Part shown: one piece after another, positions 36,283 to 47,053 of the stretch | Position numbering within the stretch: position 1 is the stretch's first letter | Layout of the letters: each line of letters opens with the position of its first letter | NCBI GenBank assembly: GCA_019137255.1 | Contig: WPDH01000114.1 | Span: 62,001-126,000 of the forward strand | Source of the DNA: Corinectria fuckeliana | Lineage: Eukaryota; Ascomycota; Sordariomycetes; Hypocreales; Nectriaceae | Direction: 5' to 3' | DNA length: 64,000 nt | The notes under the pieces: generated by a model | The model's database searches: none | What the model saw: only the letters and a program-made list of their open reading frames with translations | What the model was told of the DNA's origin: nothing | Position numbers and translations under genes: made by a program

Positions 36283-37187
36283 GTTGACGAGTGCGAGCGT
36301 GCTGGAAAGTGACCTAGAAAGAAACGAGCGAAGAGCTAAGATGATGTAAGAGCGTGAATGCACAGTGGAACGAATGGAGAGAGTGGACGCAAGAAAAGAG
36401 AAGAAGACTGGCTGCTTTTGATTCCGCAGAGAGGTTGGTGCTGCACGGAGAACCACGGTTGACATGGCCAGAGCGAAGATGGGTATTTGACGTTGTGTCT
36501 GAGGCAGCAACAACCGTAGAACTCCGCAGTCGGACTCGCCTCGTTATAGCGTTGGTAGTCCTGGGTGATGGCGACTATTGGAGAACAATGAGGCAAGAGG
36601 CGAGCTTTCAAGAGCTCTTAGTTCGATCTCGAGACCATGGCCACCTAGAATAGATACCTAGTACCTATGGCCCAAATGAGGATGGTGTTCCTTCCGCCGT
36701 TCTTCACCAAGCTTAATCGATTACAGCCAACGCCACTTGAGTAGGCTGTAGGGAAGGAATTGGAGAGTCCATCGGCATCTACCGCATTTACTCATGTATT
36801 AGGCATTCCATCATTTTGACTGATTGATAGGTACGTACTTAAAGCGCAAGGGCACTGCGTGAAGAAGCTGAGAGTGAGGCTGTTGGCGAAGTATTGGTAT
36901 GGATGGATGGGTTTGGTCGGTACTCCACTCATTCACGGCAAACGAGACAGAGAGTACGAAATAGTACCAAGGGTAAGTAGGTAAACGAAGCATACCTACT
37001 TAGTGCCTCTTGCTCTCCATGATTGTCACAGAGTTGTGTAGGATCTACTGCCGACCGAGAGACACTGTGCATAGTTTGGTAGATGTTTGTAAGGATTCAG
37101 TAAGGGCGCCCTCGGTAATGTTTATGACTGCATGGATTCCATTGAATTCTTTCCATTCTCTAATATGTACAAACGAGACGTTCCCGC
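36283..37187. other. Intergenic region
   Basis: Promoter side of the preceding gene and 3' side of the complex I gene. No gene is supported. Confidence 0.45.
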
Positions 37188-37816
37188 TCAAGGGTCCTCA
37201 TCACCCTCCATCCGAGCCTGTAAAGATCACGTTAGCATGTGCTCAATCGCACGGGTCCACGAAGCACCTACCCTCACGGCTCCAGGGCCACCCAGCTCGC
37301 GCTGAAGGCCGGACTCAAACTCCCGGGGGTAAGCGGCCAAATCAGGGTAGTTGAGGTACACGATACCGGTCACGGTGAAGAAGACAGCAAGGAACGAGCC
37401 AACCATCAAAAGACCCGGGCCGGTGGTCGTCCAGGTGTAGTCCCAAGGGGAGAAGATGCCCAGAAGATCGTTATCCTCATGGATGGGCTCGCCAAAGTTT
37501 CGTCGTTCCTGGGGATCCCACCAGTCGGCGCGGGGGTCACGGAACTGACGCTTGATTCGAGGCGGGTTGATGTAGCCACCGTTCTGCGAGATTATTCATC
37601 AGCACTGCGGCTCTTCCCTACCACGCGGCTCAGACTAACCATGCCGGGGTCCTCGGCGTCGCTCAGGACTTGAGGCTCGGGGTACTTCTCGTCAATCGTC
37701 TTCTTGTCGGTGTACGCGGGGGGAAGGAAACATCGGCGCTGGATCGTCGGTAGTCGTCGAGCAGCCAACATGCCATTGCGCAAGGCCGAGGCCCGTAGGA
37801 TTCGTTGAGGGAGCAT
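37188..37816 (-). CDS. Mitochondrial complex I subunit, NDUFB8 (ASHI) homologue
   Basis: Three exons, 37816-37640, 37583-37272 and 37217-37188, encode 172 aa. The arginine-rich N-terminus (MLPQRILRASALRNGMLAARR) is a mitochondrial targeting sequence. The body contains DPGMNGGYINPPRIKRQFRD and DPQERRNFGEPIHEDNDLLGIFSPWDY, characteristic of the NDUFB8 family, then one membrane span (LLMVGSFLAVFFTVTGIVYL) and the YPREFESGLQRELGGPGAV tail. The last 10 codons come from a 30-nt exon ending EGDEDP. The protein is an accessory membrane-arm subunit of NADH:ubiquinone oxidoreductase. The ATG directly follows a CAG, so a 5' UTR intron starting near 37880 is likely. Confidence 0.88.
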
Positions 37817-38280
37817 CTGTCGAGGCGGCAAAAGTCAGTTCCATTAATTGAGAACATGTCAATCGTTCCGAAGCAACGCACCTGGGGCAAGTGGACAGTG
37901 GTGCCGACGCCCAATTGCTCTGTGACGTGATGTGATGGTAGAAGCTTTAGCCAATCGAGGCCGTGATGATTCTCAACTCAACGTTCATGCCTCAGGCAGC
38001 AAGGGTTGCACGCCAGGCGCGTGCCCACCTCTTTTCGGCTAGTCGAGTCCGGGCTCCAGGGCGTTGCATCCTCGCCTCCCCAAGTTTAAAAGTTTTGCTG
38101 ACGACACGGGATTTTGCGACAAAACCTGACGCAGCTCGCCCCCCAGGCCCCTGATCATGTGCAAACTTTGTATGAGAATCCTATGAAGCTCTACGATTCT
38201 GTAGACATTAATTTCGACTCCGCAAATGATAGCTTCGCCGAGACCTCCCCTGCTGCGTCCCCTAGCTCCACGTTGCTACT
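37817..38280. promoter_or_regulatory. Bidirectional promoter between the complex I subunit and SWR1
   Basis: A 464-bp gap between divergent starts. It probably contains a 5' UTR intron of the complex I gene. No specific factor site is recognised. Confidence 0.45.
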
Positions 38281-41200
38281 ATGCCTAAGACCGCGTCGCC
38301 CGACAACGAGCTGGCAATTTCGACCTCGAACCACGATTCCCTCAAGCTCGAAGATGATGCGCCACTGCCACGATCAAACGGCGATGACGCGTTGAATGGG
38401 ACAAAAAACGGCATCAAGGGATCTATGGAGGCCGACCCAGAAACTACTCCAAAGACCAACGGTCACGCCCAGGATTTTCCGAACGGCCACGCCCACGAAG
38501 ACGAGCGACCATCCAAGCGACGACGCACTCGAGACTCGACACCCCCAGGCTCCGCAAAGAAGATAAAGCCCGAGTCGCCACCTTGGAGGAGGATCGAGGC
38601 CGAAGGTCCTACCTCCTTCACTCAGAACGGCAGGCGCAAATCTGGCCGTATAAACATCCTTCCCGTCGAGCTGCTGCCTCAACGCAGAACACGGATAACG
38701 AGGCGATCCATCACCACAAAATCCGCCACTCCGGCAAAGGCCGAAGCCCAGAGACCCAATGGAAACTCGAAGAAGGTGCCGAATGGCTCGCACAAGTCAA
38801 CTCCCGCCAAAACCACACACACGAAACCTACTTCCACGCCGACTCCGAAGGCTGCGTCGAAGAAGCCTGCCACGGAACCTCGAACCTCATCCCGCTCCAC
38901 CCGCCGAAGAAGCCCCTCTCCCCATCCGCCGCGACATTCCATACGCTCTCGGCGATCCTTGCGACTCAGCGATGTGGCTGATACGAAAGACGAAAACCCG
39001 AAAGACCTGAGGCCCGACGCCACGCATCGATCGCCCCGGATAAAATTAAGGGTCGGCCGGTCTGGTGACATCCCTCTCGTTCATCCGGACCAGGTTCGCA
39101 AAAAACCAAAGATTGGGACGAGCTTTGAAGATTTCTGGTCTCGCGCAGGCGATATTCCCGTTGAAGATGGAGGGTTGTTGGCATCCGAAGATGGACTCCC
39201 TTATACAGACGAAATGGCACAAAAGGACGCGGCTGTGATTCTTCGCATCGAGGATGAAGTTGAACCCGGGGGCCTTCTCACCCAAGAGAGATGCTCCCTC
39301 TTCCTCCCTGAACCAGAAGAGGAACCACCTCGACAGTGGGCCCGCCAGGACCACTTGGTCAAGGCCATGGCTAACTTCCGGAAGCTCATGGTGGCAGAGC
39401 AGCAGCGACACCGATCGACGGCCAAGAAGCTTGCTGAAGCATGCCACGACGAATGGCTTCGGCGACAACCAAAGTCAGTCGAACAGATAGAGGCCGAGGC
39501 AAGAGAAATGTGGTTATTCCGGTACCGCATGGTCGTCAAGACTGTCTTCGGTACGTGGGAGAATGTTCGATTGGAAGTCAATCGTCGGCGTCTGGAAGAA
39601 TGGGAGCAAGAGGAGCAACGAAGAGTCAAGGCAGCTCTGAATGAGGCTGTACACCTCTCCGAGCAGAAGCTCCAGGCTCGTCGTGCGGAATTAGACTCGG
39701 AACAGCTGTCTGACGAGGATGATGGCTTTGACGATCTCACCGACGATGCGAGTCTAGATGACGACGAATTGGGGCTTGCATCCAATGAGGATGATGGTGA
39801 CGACAATGAAGAGGAGGACAGTGACAACATGTCCTCGGACGGCGATGACGAAGCCGACGGTGACGATGGCCAGAAGGATGCTGCCGATGAGAATTTAACC
39901 CAAGACCAGCTGCGAGCCAAATACGCCAACATCCCGGACGTCGACAAAAAGCCTGACAAGATCGAGGCTCCAACAGGGCCTAGTCGGGAAGACACAGATG
40001 CAGTTAAAGCCACCGAGGGTCTAGAGACTAGCGACGAATCTGTTGACATGGACGATGACATGGGAACAACCGACACGGATAGTAATGATGGCAACGAAGA
40101 AGCATTTGCTGACGACGACTCTGAAGAAGAGTCCGACGATGATGAAGCAGGTGGCTTGCTTGGGATGTTTTTCGGAAAATCAGAGTTGAAACAAATGAAC
40201 GACGAGGCGGCTGTGGAAACCGAAACCCCTGGCACGACAGGGGAAGATATTGAGATGTTCGATGCTGGTCCAAACGACGCCGTCTTCAACACCTTACCAA
40301 ATGAGGACGACGAGGTTTCACTGGTCCAACATCCCGGGTCAGTGACTAGTGAGCCAGTGCAGAACGGTCATCTCAGCCCTGAGATGGTGGACGACGAGGA
40401 GCCTGCAACCTCCACAGAACAACTCAACGGCATACTAGGACACGGTGTTGGAGACAGCCAACCATCTCCGCCCGAGCCTATCGAAAAGCTCAGTGCTGGA
40501 CCAACCCCAGACGCCCCTCTCCTAGAGACCCAAGACGAAGATGTCGCCATGGCGGGAACCGACCATCAACTCAAAACAAGCCCTACCGAACCCACTACTT
40601 CTGCAACCGACAAACCGCAAGCTGTAGTGTCCGACCCGGTCACCAACCCGCCAAGTTCAGACGATAGCCTATCGCCACCGCCCACCTTGGAGACTAAGCT
40701 GTCCGAATTCGACACCGCCTCCGACGCAGAAATGATCAGTGACAAACCTGACACGATTGTGTCCGTTTCCCCACAACCGCCGTCAAGACACAGGATCGAG
40801 GTCCCGTTTCTGCTTCGCGGTACTCTACGAGAGTATCAGCGTGATGGATTGGACTGGTTGGCTGGTCTCTACATGAACAGCACTAATGGCATCCTGGCGG
40901 ACGAGATGGGTCTCGGGAAAACAATCCAAACAATTGCTCTGCTGGCGCATTTGGCTTGTACGCATGAAGTATGGGGACCGCATCTGGTCATTGTCCCTAC
41001 CAGTGTTATGCTGAATTGGGAAATGGAATTCAAGAAGTGGTGCCCTGGATTCAAAATTCTGGCCTACTACGGCTCGCAGGAAGAGCGGAAGAGGAAGCGT
41101 CAAGGTTGGAACAACGACGATGTTTGGAATGTCTGCATCACATCGTATCAGCTTGTTCTGCAGGACCAGCAGGTATTCAAACGAAGACGCTGGCACTACA

Positions 41201-43470
41201 TGATTCTTGACGAGGCACACAACATCAAGAACTTCAAATCTCAGCGATGGCAAACTCTGCTCGGCTTTAATACCCACTCCCGACTTTTACTCACAGGAAC
41301 ACCCCTTCAAAACAACCTAACGGAGCTTTGGTCATTGCTTTTCTTCCTGATGCCGGCCGAGAACGGAGTGGGAGGATTTGCCGATCTGCAGGAATTTCAC
41401 GATTGGTTCCACAAACCCGAGTCCCAGATCCTGGAGAGCGGAAGAGAGCAGATGGACGACGAGGCGCGGGCAATCATCTCAAAGCTGCACAAAGTTCTTC
41501 GGCCGTATCTGCTGCGGCGACTCAAGGCAGATGTTGAGAAACAGATGCCCGCCAAGTATGAGCATGTGGAATTCTGCCGACTATCGAAGCGCCAACGCGA
41601 GCTATACGATGGATTCTTGGGTCGTAATGACACGAAGGCAACCTTGGCCTCGGGGAACTACCTCTCAATCATCAACTGTCTGATGCAGCTGCGAAAAGTC
41701 TGCAACCATCCTGACCTGTTCGTTGATCGACCCATCATGACATCGTTCCGGATGCAGAAATCCGTCGCCTCAGAGTACGATGTGGTTGAGCAGAGGACTC
41801 GAAGATTGCTGCTTGCACAGAAGCCCATGAGTACTGTTGACCTGGGATTTCTCAACCTCATTCCAGTCAAATATGAGCACCTGTCTACCGCCAAGACCGA
41901 GCGGATTGCTCAATTAAGTTCTCACAGAGCTTTGTTGGACCTTAGAGAGACTCAAAAGGCGCGTGCTCAACAGGCGTACGTGAGTCTGGACCCAGCTACG
42001 GTCGAATCGAACATTGGCTATCTGGAAAGTGCAGCACGCTGGGGTCGCTTCGAGGAGCTGCAGCATTGCGTCTACTTGAATGCCCTGCGTCGGCAACAAA
42101 AACCCATCTATGGCAAAAACTTGGTGGAGCTTCTCACCATCGGCACCGACAAGAGGCCCTACAAGCCGAGGCCAAAGGTGCCTCGGCAAATCATGGCTTG
42201 GTTTGAGGAGGAGTCGCCGCTCATCCAATCACTGATCCCCACCATAGGCCAGCGCGCGGATAGCTACAAGACCATCATCGAGAAGTTCTCATGCGCAACG
42301 CCGGCTGTTGTGACTCGCGACTTGGAGCAATTCGTCCTCGGGCGTAGGGGAGTGGAGGCGTTTACTGACAAGGATATCCAACTATCGGCGCCCGTTCGCT
42401 GGGCCCCTTTCCTGCCAAAAGCCGCCCCATTAGATCCCTGGCATGAAGCTCGGATGCGGTTGAGCATTCAATTCCCCGACAAACGCCTCTTGCAATACGA
42501 CTGCGGAAAGCTCCAGATTTTGGACAAGTTGCTGCGGAAACTCCAAGCAGGTGGCCACCGCGCCCTCATATTTACGCAGATGACCAAGGTCCTCGACGTT
42601 TTGGAACGGTTCTTGAATATTCACGGACACAAGTACCTGCGATTGGACGGTGCTACCAAGGTCGAACAGCGTCAGATTCTCACTGATCGCTTCAACCACG
42701 ACCCACGGATCCTCTGCTTCATCTTGTCGACACGATCCGGTGGCCTTGGAATCAACCTTACTGGTGCTGACACGGTCATCTTTTACGACCAGGATTGGAA
42801 CCCGGCGATGGACAAGCAGTGCCAGGATCGATGCCATCGTATCGGACAGACTCGCGATGTGCACATTTACCGCCTCATTAGCGAACACACAATCGAGGCC
42901 AACATCCTACGGAAAGCATCCCAGAAACAGATGCTGGACGACGTGGTAATCCAGGAGGGTGAATTCACGACCGATCACTTCAACAAGATCTCCGTCAGGG
43001 ATGTCTTGGGCGACAAGATTGACTCCACAAGCCAGGGGGTCGACGCGGCAGATGCAGCGTTGGACCGAGTGTTGGGCGGCCCTAGCAGCAATTCTGACCG
43101 GACAGTCGGGCGCGTACTGGAACAGGCCGAGGATCGCGAGGATGTTCAAGCTGCGCGTGTGGCGGAGAAGGAGATCCAGGCCGACGAGGAAGATTTCACG
43201 GAGAAGCCCAGCAACAGTGCCTCCGGCGCCTCGACAGCCCGACAAGGGACCCCGGCGAGCAAGTCAGTGTTGGACGGAGGTCTGCTGGACGAAGCCGACG
43301 CAGCGCCGGCAGAGCAAGAAGTGGAGCGCAACGCATGGGGCGAGCAAATGCACAGCATCGACGATCACATGCTCCGTATCATGGCGGACCTGCTCAAGGG
43401 AACCAAGCTGGAGTTGCCCAAAGACAAGAAAAAGGGGAAGAAAAAGGGCAAAGACACCCGCAAGAGATGA
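38281..43470 (+). CDS. SWR1: SWR1 helicase, ATPase of the SWR-C chromatin remodeller
   Basis: A single uninterrupted exon encodes 1729 aa. The acidic, low-complexity N-terminal third contains an HSA domain at about residues 345-440 (WARQDHLVKAMANFRKLM), which binds actin-related proteins. A split SNF2 ATPase follows: motif I DEMGLGKT near 876, DEAH near 977, LLTGTPLQNNLTELWSLL, and a long insertion between lobes that is characteristic of the SWR1/INO80 group. The second lobe has LSTRSGGLGINLTGADTVIF and DRCHRIGQTR. The C-terminal KKKGKKKGK tail is basic. SWR1 replaces H2A-H2B with H2A.Z-H2B in nucleosomes. The start at 38281 sits in a typical context; its upstream neighbour is divergent at 464 bp, so the promoter is shared. 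Confidence 0.97.
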   Translation: MPKTASPDNELAISTSNHDSLKLEDDAPLPRSNGDDALNGTKNGIKGSMEADPETTPKTNGHAQDFPNGHAHEDERPSKRRRTRDSTPPGSAKKIKPESPPWRRIEAEGPTSFTQNGRRKSGRINILPVELLPQRRTRITRRSITTKSATPAKAEAQRPNGNSKKVPNGSHKSTPAKTTHTKPTSTPTPKAASKKPATEPRTSSRSTRRRSPSPHPPRHSIRSRRSLRLSDVADTKDENPKDLRPDATHRSPRIKLRVGRSGDIPLVHPDQVRKKPKIGTSFEDFWSRAGDIPVEDGGLLASEDGLPYTDEMAQKDAAVILRIEDEVEPGGLLTQERCSLFLPEPEEEPPRQWARQDHLVKAMANFRKLMVAEQQRHRSTAKKLAEACHDEWLRRQPKSVEQIEAEAREMWLFRYRMVVKTVFGTWENVRLEVNRRRLEEWEQEEQRRVKAALNEAVHLSEQKLQARRAELDSEQLSDEDDGFDDLTDDASLDDDELGLASNEDDGDDNEEEDSDNMSSDGDDEADGDDGQKDAADENLTQDQLRAKYANIPDVDKKPDKIEAPTGPSREDTDAVKATEGLETSDESVDMDDDMGTTDTDSNDGNEEAFADDDSEEESDDDEAGGLLGMFFGKSELKQMNDEAAVETETPGTTGEDIEMFDAGPNDAVFNTLPNEDDEVSLVQHPGSVTSEPVQNGHLSPEMVDDEEPATSTEQLNGILGHGVGDSQPSPPEPIEKLSAGPTPDAPLLETQDEDVAMAGTDHQLKTSPTEPTTSATDKPQAVVSDPVTNPPSSDDSLSPPPTLETKLSEFDTASDAEMISDKPDTIVSVSPQPPSRHRIEVPFLLRGTLREYQRDGLDWLAGLYMNSTNGILADEMGLGKTIQTIALLAHLACTHEVWGPHLVIVPTSVMLNWEMEFKKWCPGFKILAYYGSQEERKRKRQGWNNDDVWNVCITSYQLVLQDQQVFKRRRWHYMILDEAHNIKNFKSQRWQTLLGFNTHSRLLLTGTPLQNNLTELWSLLFFLMPAENGVGGFADLQEFHDWFHKPESQILESGREQMDDEARAIISKLHKVLRPYLLRRLKADVEKQMPAKYEHVEFCRLSKRQRELYDGFLGRNDTKATLASGNYLSIINCLMQLRKVCNHPDLFVDRPIMTSFRMQKSVASEYDVVEQRTRRLLLAQKPMSTVDLGFLNLIPVKYEHLSTAKTERIAQLSSHRALLDLRETQKARAQQAYVSLDPATVESNIGYLESAARWGRFEELQHCVYLNALRRQQKPIYGKNLVELLTIGTDKRPYKPRPKVPRQIMAWFEEESPLIQSLIPTIGQRADSYKTIIEKFSCATPAVVTRDLEQFVLGRRGVEAFTDKDIQLSAPVRWAPFLPKAAPLDPWHEARMRLSIQFPDKRLLQYDCGKLQILDKLLRKLQAGGHRALIFTQMTKVLDVLERFLNIHGHKYLRLDGATKVEQRQILTDRFNHDPRILCFILSTRSGGLGINLTGADTVIFYDQDWNPAMDKQCQDRCHRIGQTRDVHIYRLISEHTIEANILRKASQKQMLDDVVIQEGEFTTDHFNKISVRDVLGDKIDSTSQGVDAADAALDRVLGGPSSNSDRTVGRVLEQAEDREDVQAARVAEKEIQADEEDFTEKPSNSASGASTARQGTPASKSVLDGGLLDEADAAPAEQEVERNAWGEQMHSIDDHMLRIMADLLKGTKLELPKDKKKGKKKGKDTRKR

Positions 43471-44071
43471 ACGGCTACCCCAGGGAGCCATGTATACAAG
43501 AATAATCACGGCCACGGTCGTGTGGCAACTGTCGCGATATGTATAGTAACACTGGGATGGGCGAGGCAAACCTCGGCGAAACACAAAAAGAGACATGATA
43601 GAAATGGCGGGTGTACCGGATAATGGGTTTGGTAGAAGTGCATTGGGTTACGACAGAAGGGTCAGGTCAGGGATGAAGACAAATGGTTGTCAATTCATAC
43701 TTATAAACTAGCTTACAACAGGGGTCCAGCCACCTTTTTCGCAACTCGACCTCTAAGGGCAATCGCGTGGCTAAATTCAGCAGGGGAATAGATGATCGGA
43801 ATAGATCGTCTCCCGCCATTATCCAGAAAAGAGCCGCAGTTTTGGTACTGCGATATGAAATGAAGCAGGTGTTATAGAACCTGGTGCGGGCTGTGTGTAT
43901 CCCAAGGTTGTAAGTGGTGAGAAATGAGAAAGGTAACATAAAGATGACGATATTCGCAGGAAAGACCTCGAGAAAGCCGAGGAATCGGAGGAGAAGACTA
44001 CCTGATGGGAGCAAGAGTCAGAATAGTTGGCACCAAACAGAGAGGGGGTTGTTGGGTGATGGTGGACGCAC
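43471..44071. other. Intergenic region between convergent genes
   Basis: Holds the 3' untranslated regions of SWR1 and the pheromone precursor. Nothing else is seen. Confidence 0.5.
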
Positions 44072-45004
44072 TTATTCGGTCGACTGGATGATGCTGCGAG
44101 CAACATTGCGCATAGCCATGAGATCACGCTTGGCCTTCCAGCAAGACTGGCCGGGACGCATGCACCACGGCTCAGGGTCGGCATCGCGCTTCCAGCAAGA
44201 CTGGCCGGGGCGCATGCACCAGGGCTCGGCCTCGCGCTTGGAGAAGTAGGCGGGATCGAAGGGCTTGCTCTCGAGGTCCTCGTCGTCGGCGTCGCCCGTG
44301 GCCTCCAGGACGGCTTCGGCGGCGCGCTTGGCCTTCCAGCACGACTGGCCGGGACGGATGCACCATCGCTTGTCGGCGGCCACAGCGTCGGCGCCGGCGT
44401 CCGGGTTGGCGTCGCGCTTCCCCTTGTCGTCGCTGTCGGGGTGGAACTCGTGCTGCAGCCCCAGGCTGGCGTAGTAGGCCCAGGGCGTCTCGTCGGTGTC
44501 GGCCACGACGTTGGCCAGCTCGTTGACGGCGCGCTTGGCGGCGAAGGCGGCCCCGCCGGCGAGGTTGCTGAGGTCGGCCTCGGCGTCCCGGGCGGCGAGT
44601 CCGCCGGACGTGCGGATGGCCTCGCCGAAGGCGTCGGCCGCGCGCCTGACCTTCCAGCAGCTCTGGCCGGGGCGGTGGCACCACTGGGCCACGGCTTCGG
44701 CGTCGCGCTTGTCCTTCTTCCAGCAGCTCTGGCCGGGACGGTGGCACCACTGGGCCACGGCTTCGGCCTCCCGCTTGGTCTTCCAGCACGACTGGCCGGG
44801 GCGGTTGCACCACTGGGCCGCCGCCTCGGCGTCGGCGAGAGGCTCGGGGGCGGCGCCTCGCTTGACCTTCCAGCAGCTCTGGCCGGGACGCATGCACCAG
44901 GGGTCGGCGTCGGCGTTGGCGTTGGCGTCGGCTTCAGGGGCAGGGGCCGGGGCGGCGAGGGCGCCGGTGGCCATGAAGGCGATGGCGGCGAGGGAGAACT
45001 TCAT
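44072..45004 (-). CDS. ppg1: Alpha-factor-type mating pheromone precursor with seven peptide copies
   Basis: A single exon encodes 310 aa with a signal peptide (MKFSLAAIAFMATGALAAPA). Seven copies of the core WCxRPGQSCWK occur, first at residue 36, then two or more clustered, with others near the C-terminus. The third residue varies: Met, Asn, His, His, Ile, Met, Met in order. Each copy is followed by a dibasic Kex2-type site (KR or RR) and mostly preceded by acidic/Ala or Pro dipeptides suited to Ste13-type trimming (DADP, EAVAQ, EAEP). This is the layout of ascomycete alpha-like pheromone genes, whose products are sensed by Ste2-type receptors. A 100-residue region between copies four and five lacks the motif. 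Repeats are intact and in frame. Confidence 0.95.
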   Translation of the reverse strand: MKFSLAAIAFMATGALAAPAPAPEADANANADADPWCMRPGQSCWKVKRGAAPEPLADAEAAAQWCNRPGQSCWKTKREAEAVAQWCHRPGQSCWKKDKRDAEAVAQWCHRPGQSCWKVRRAADAFGEAIRTSGGLAARDAEADLSNLAGGAAFAAKRAVNELANVVADTDETPWAYYASLGLQHEFHPDSDDKGKRDANPDAGADAVAADKRWCIRPGQSCWKAKRAAEAVLEATGDADDEDLESKPFDPAYFSKREAEPWCMRPGQSCWKRDADPEPWCMRPGQSCWKAKRDLMAMRNVARSIIQSTE

Positions 45005-47053
45005 GATGCGGAAGTAGTTTCTTGGAACGATTAGGTGTAAGTTGGATATTGATATAACCGCGGAGGGCTAACGAGAGCGGCACTCGTTGAGAGTTGAGGG
45101 GATCTTGTCTGAAGGGTGAGGTTGAACTTGTACTAGATGTCCTTCGTGTGATGATGGAACGAGCCTGGGGAAGAAGACGAGATGGAAGCGATCCATGGCT
45201 AGATTTATACAGATTGAGAAACAAGCATCAATAACCATTGACAGAAAGGGCGTTTAACGTGCAAGAGTCCGTTCACGCCAGTAGCCCCATGGCGGGTTGC
45301 GAATGCGAAGCCAGGCTATTCAGTCTATTGATGCCCGGCGGGGTCAATAACGGGCAAACGCAGCTCAAAGCGGGTTTCAGGAGAAAACCGGCACGAGGCC
45401 TCTTCGTCCTCGCACCCACCCTGCGGGAAGTGATAAAAGAAAAGAGATGAACACCGGTGAGTTTGTGTCGTGTTCGAAGTCTTGGGTGGCAAGGGGGTGA
45501 GGCTTCCGTTCCTCTTAGTTCCGAGGCGGCTTATTGATGCTGCACGGGGGTGCGCAGGTGGCTGAGATGAGAATAACCCGGGACCGACGGGGAGCGTTGC
45601 TTGAAAGAGCCGGGCCTCTGTGGACGGCGTTTTCCAAGGCGGAATCTCATTTTCTTCTCTTCTCGGTAGTTGCGAGCGAAGCGCACAACGACGACTGCAT
45701 TCCAGACGTCGAGGAAACAGGTCAGTTACAAAGACTGTGACCCCTTAGCCTTGCATGAATCCTTGCCAAAAGAGCAGGCCTGGTATCCAGCTCAGGCAGC
45801 TTTCCGTCGAGGTGCGAAAGTGGGTCGTGAATAGTCGGCTGTGGGTGGTCGGCTTATTGAGGCTCTATTGACACCCCAAACGGGAAAGGTGAAGGACGAT
45901 CCCACGAGCGGTTTGCCAAAGAGCGCAGCCAGGTGAGCCGAGAACTCATGTGACACGGGCAATCAAAGCGGATTTGGTTGTTTTTTCTGGTCGTGTTCCA
46001 GCAAGTGCAGTTACTTTGTCGGAGTTGCTCTCTCGTTTCTGGGCTTGAGTAAGGTTTCTGGCCGTTGCTGCCGGCTCTATCGGAGCCGTGGATTGCCAGT
46101 TCCGGGTTGGCAACGGCGTGTGGCACCGCCCTCTTGGCAGCTGTAACGCTCCGAACTCATGGCAGGCATTCTTGGGTCCGTCGGTGATGGAGCGAAGCCT
46201 GTCTCATCGTTTGTCCCCGCTTCGTGAACTAGACCGGGGGTTACTTGAGGATGCCGCTGGCCGATGATCACACACGGCCGTGCCAACTCGACAAGAGAGA
46301 AACAGCCAAGAGACCGGCGGCCGTGAGTCACTAGAATATAGCGTTCAAAAGCCGAGACGGTCGCGGTGTCTAGTCGCGGCTGCGAGAAACTCCAAGGACC
46401 CGCCTCGGTGTCAACCTGAGCCGAGACTCAGGGGAAGTGAAGAGCAGCTCGGTCCGAACACCCAGCAATTCCCCCAAGTCATAACAGCTCACAGACCCTA
46501 CTAGTAATGGATAGTGCAGGTAGTTTCGAGCCAGAGTACGCAAGAAACAACCCCTGCTGAATACAGCCTTGTGCCGTGCTCAATCCACGGCTGGAACACT
46601 AGCCTGGCTGAGACCACAATCGCCGCCACCACCATCTCAATAAGAACCTATCGACGTCTCTTAGCTCCGTTTCCCATGCCCCTTGCTTCCATGCTGGGCC
46701 GTGACTCCCGAGCGGCATTGGGAGTGGGTGCGCGGTGCAGCTGAGATGAGACGCTGCAGCCGTGACTGGGTGCCAATGAAAGCAAAGGGCAGTGGACATG
46801 GCTGAGGCTGATCAGCAACATCTTCCTAGCCTGATGGATCTCAGAATATCGGTCACGGGGGTCTGAAAAGGTAGAGTACTAAGTTACTAGTTAGTTGCGT
46901 CCTCCTGATCAGTGTTGATGGCTGCCAGGTGGACTTTCCTCTGCATCGCAGAAGGACAATTGAACTCGTTTGTAGATAGGATCAACAGTAAGCAACAACG
47001 ACGTTAAGCCACTAGCTAAACAAACCACTCAGATTTTGCATCCAGCAGCCCAG
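45005..47053. other. Large intergenic region upstream of the pheromone gene
   Basis: About 2 kb with no supported gene. It includes the pheromone promoter, where mating-type and pheromone-response factors would be expected, but I identify no site with confidence. Confidence 0.45.

Noticed and set aside
39201..40292. Minus-strand Ser-rich frame opposite the SWR1 acidic region
   Set aside because: Poly-serine arises from antisense reading of Asp/Glu-rich codons; it is not a gene.
44441..45034. Plus-strand frames opposite the pheromone gene
   Set aside because: They mirror the repeats of the pheromone precursor on the other strand and carry no independent signature.
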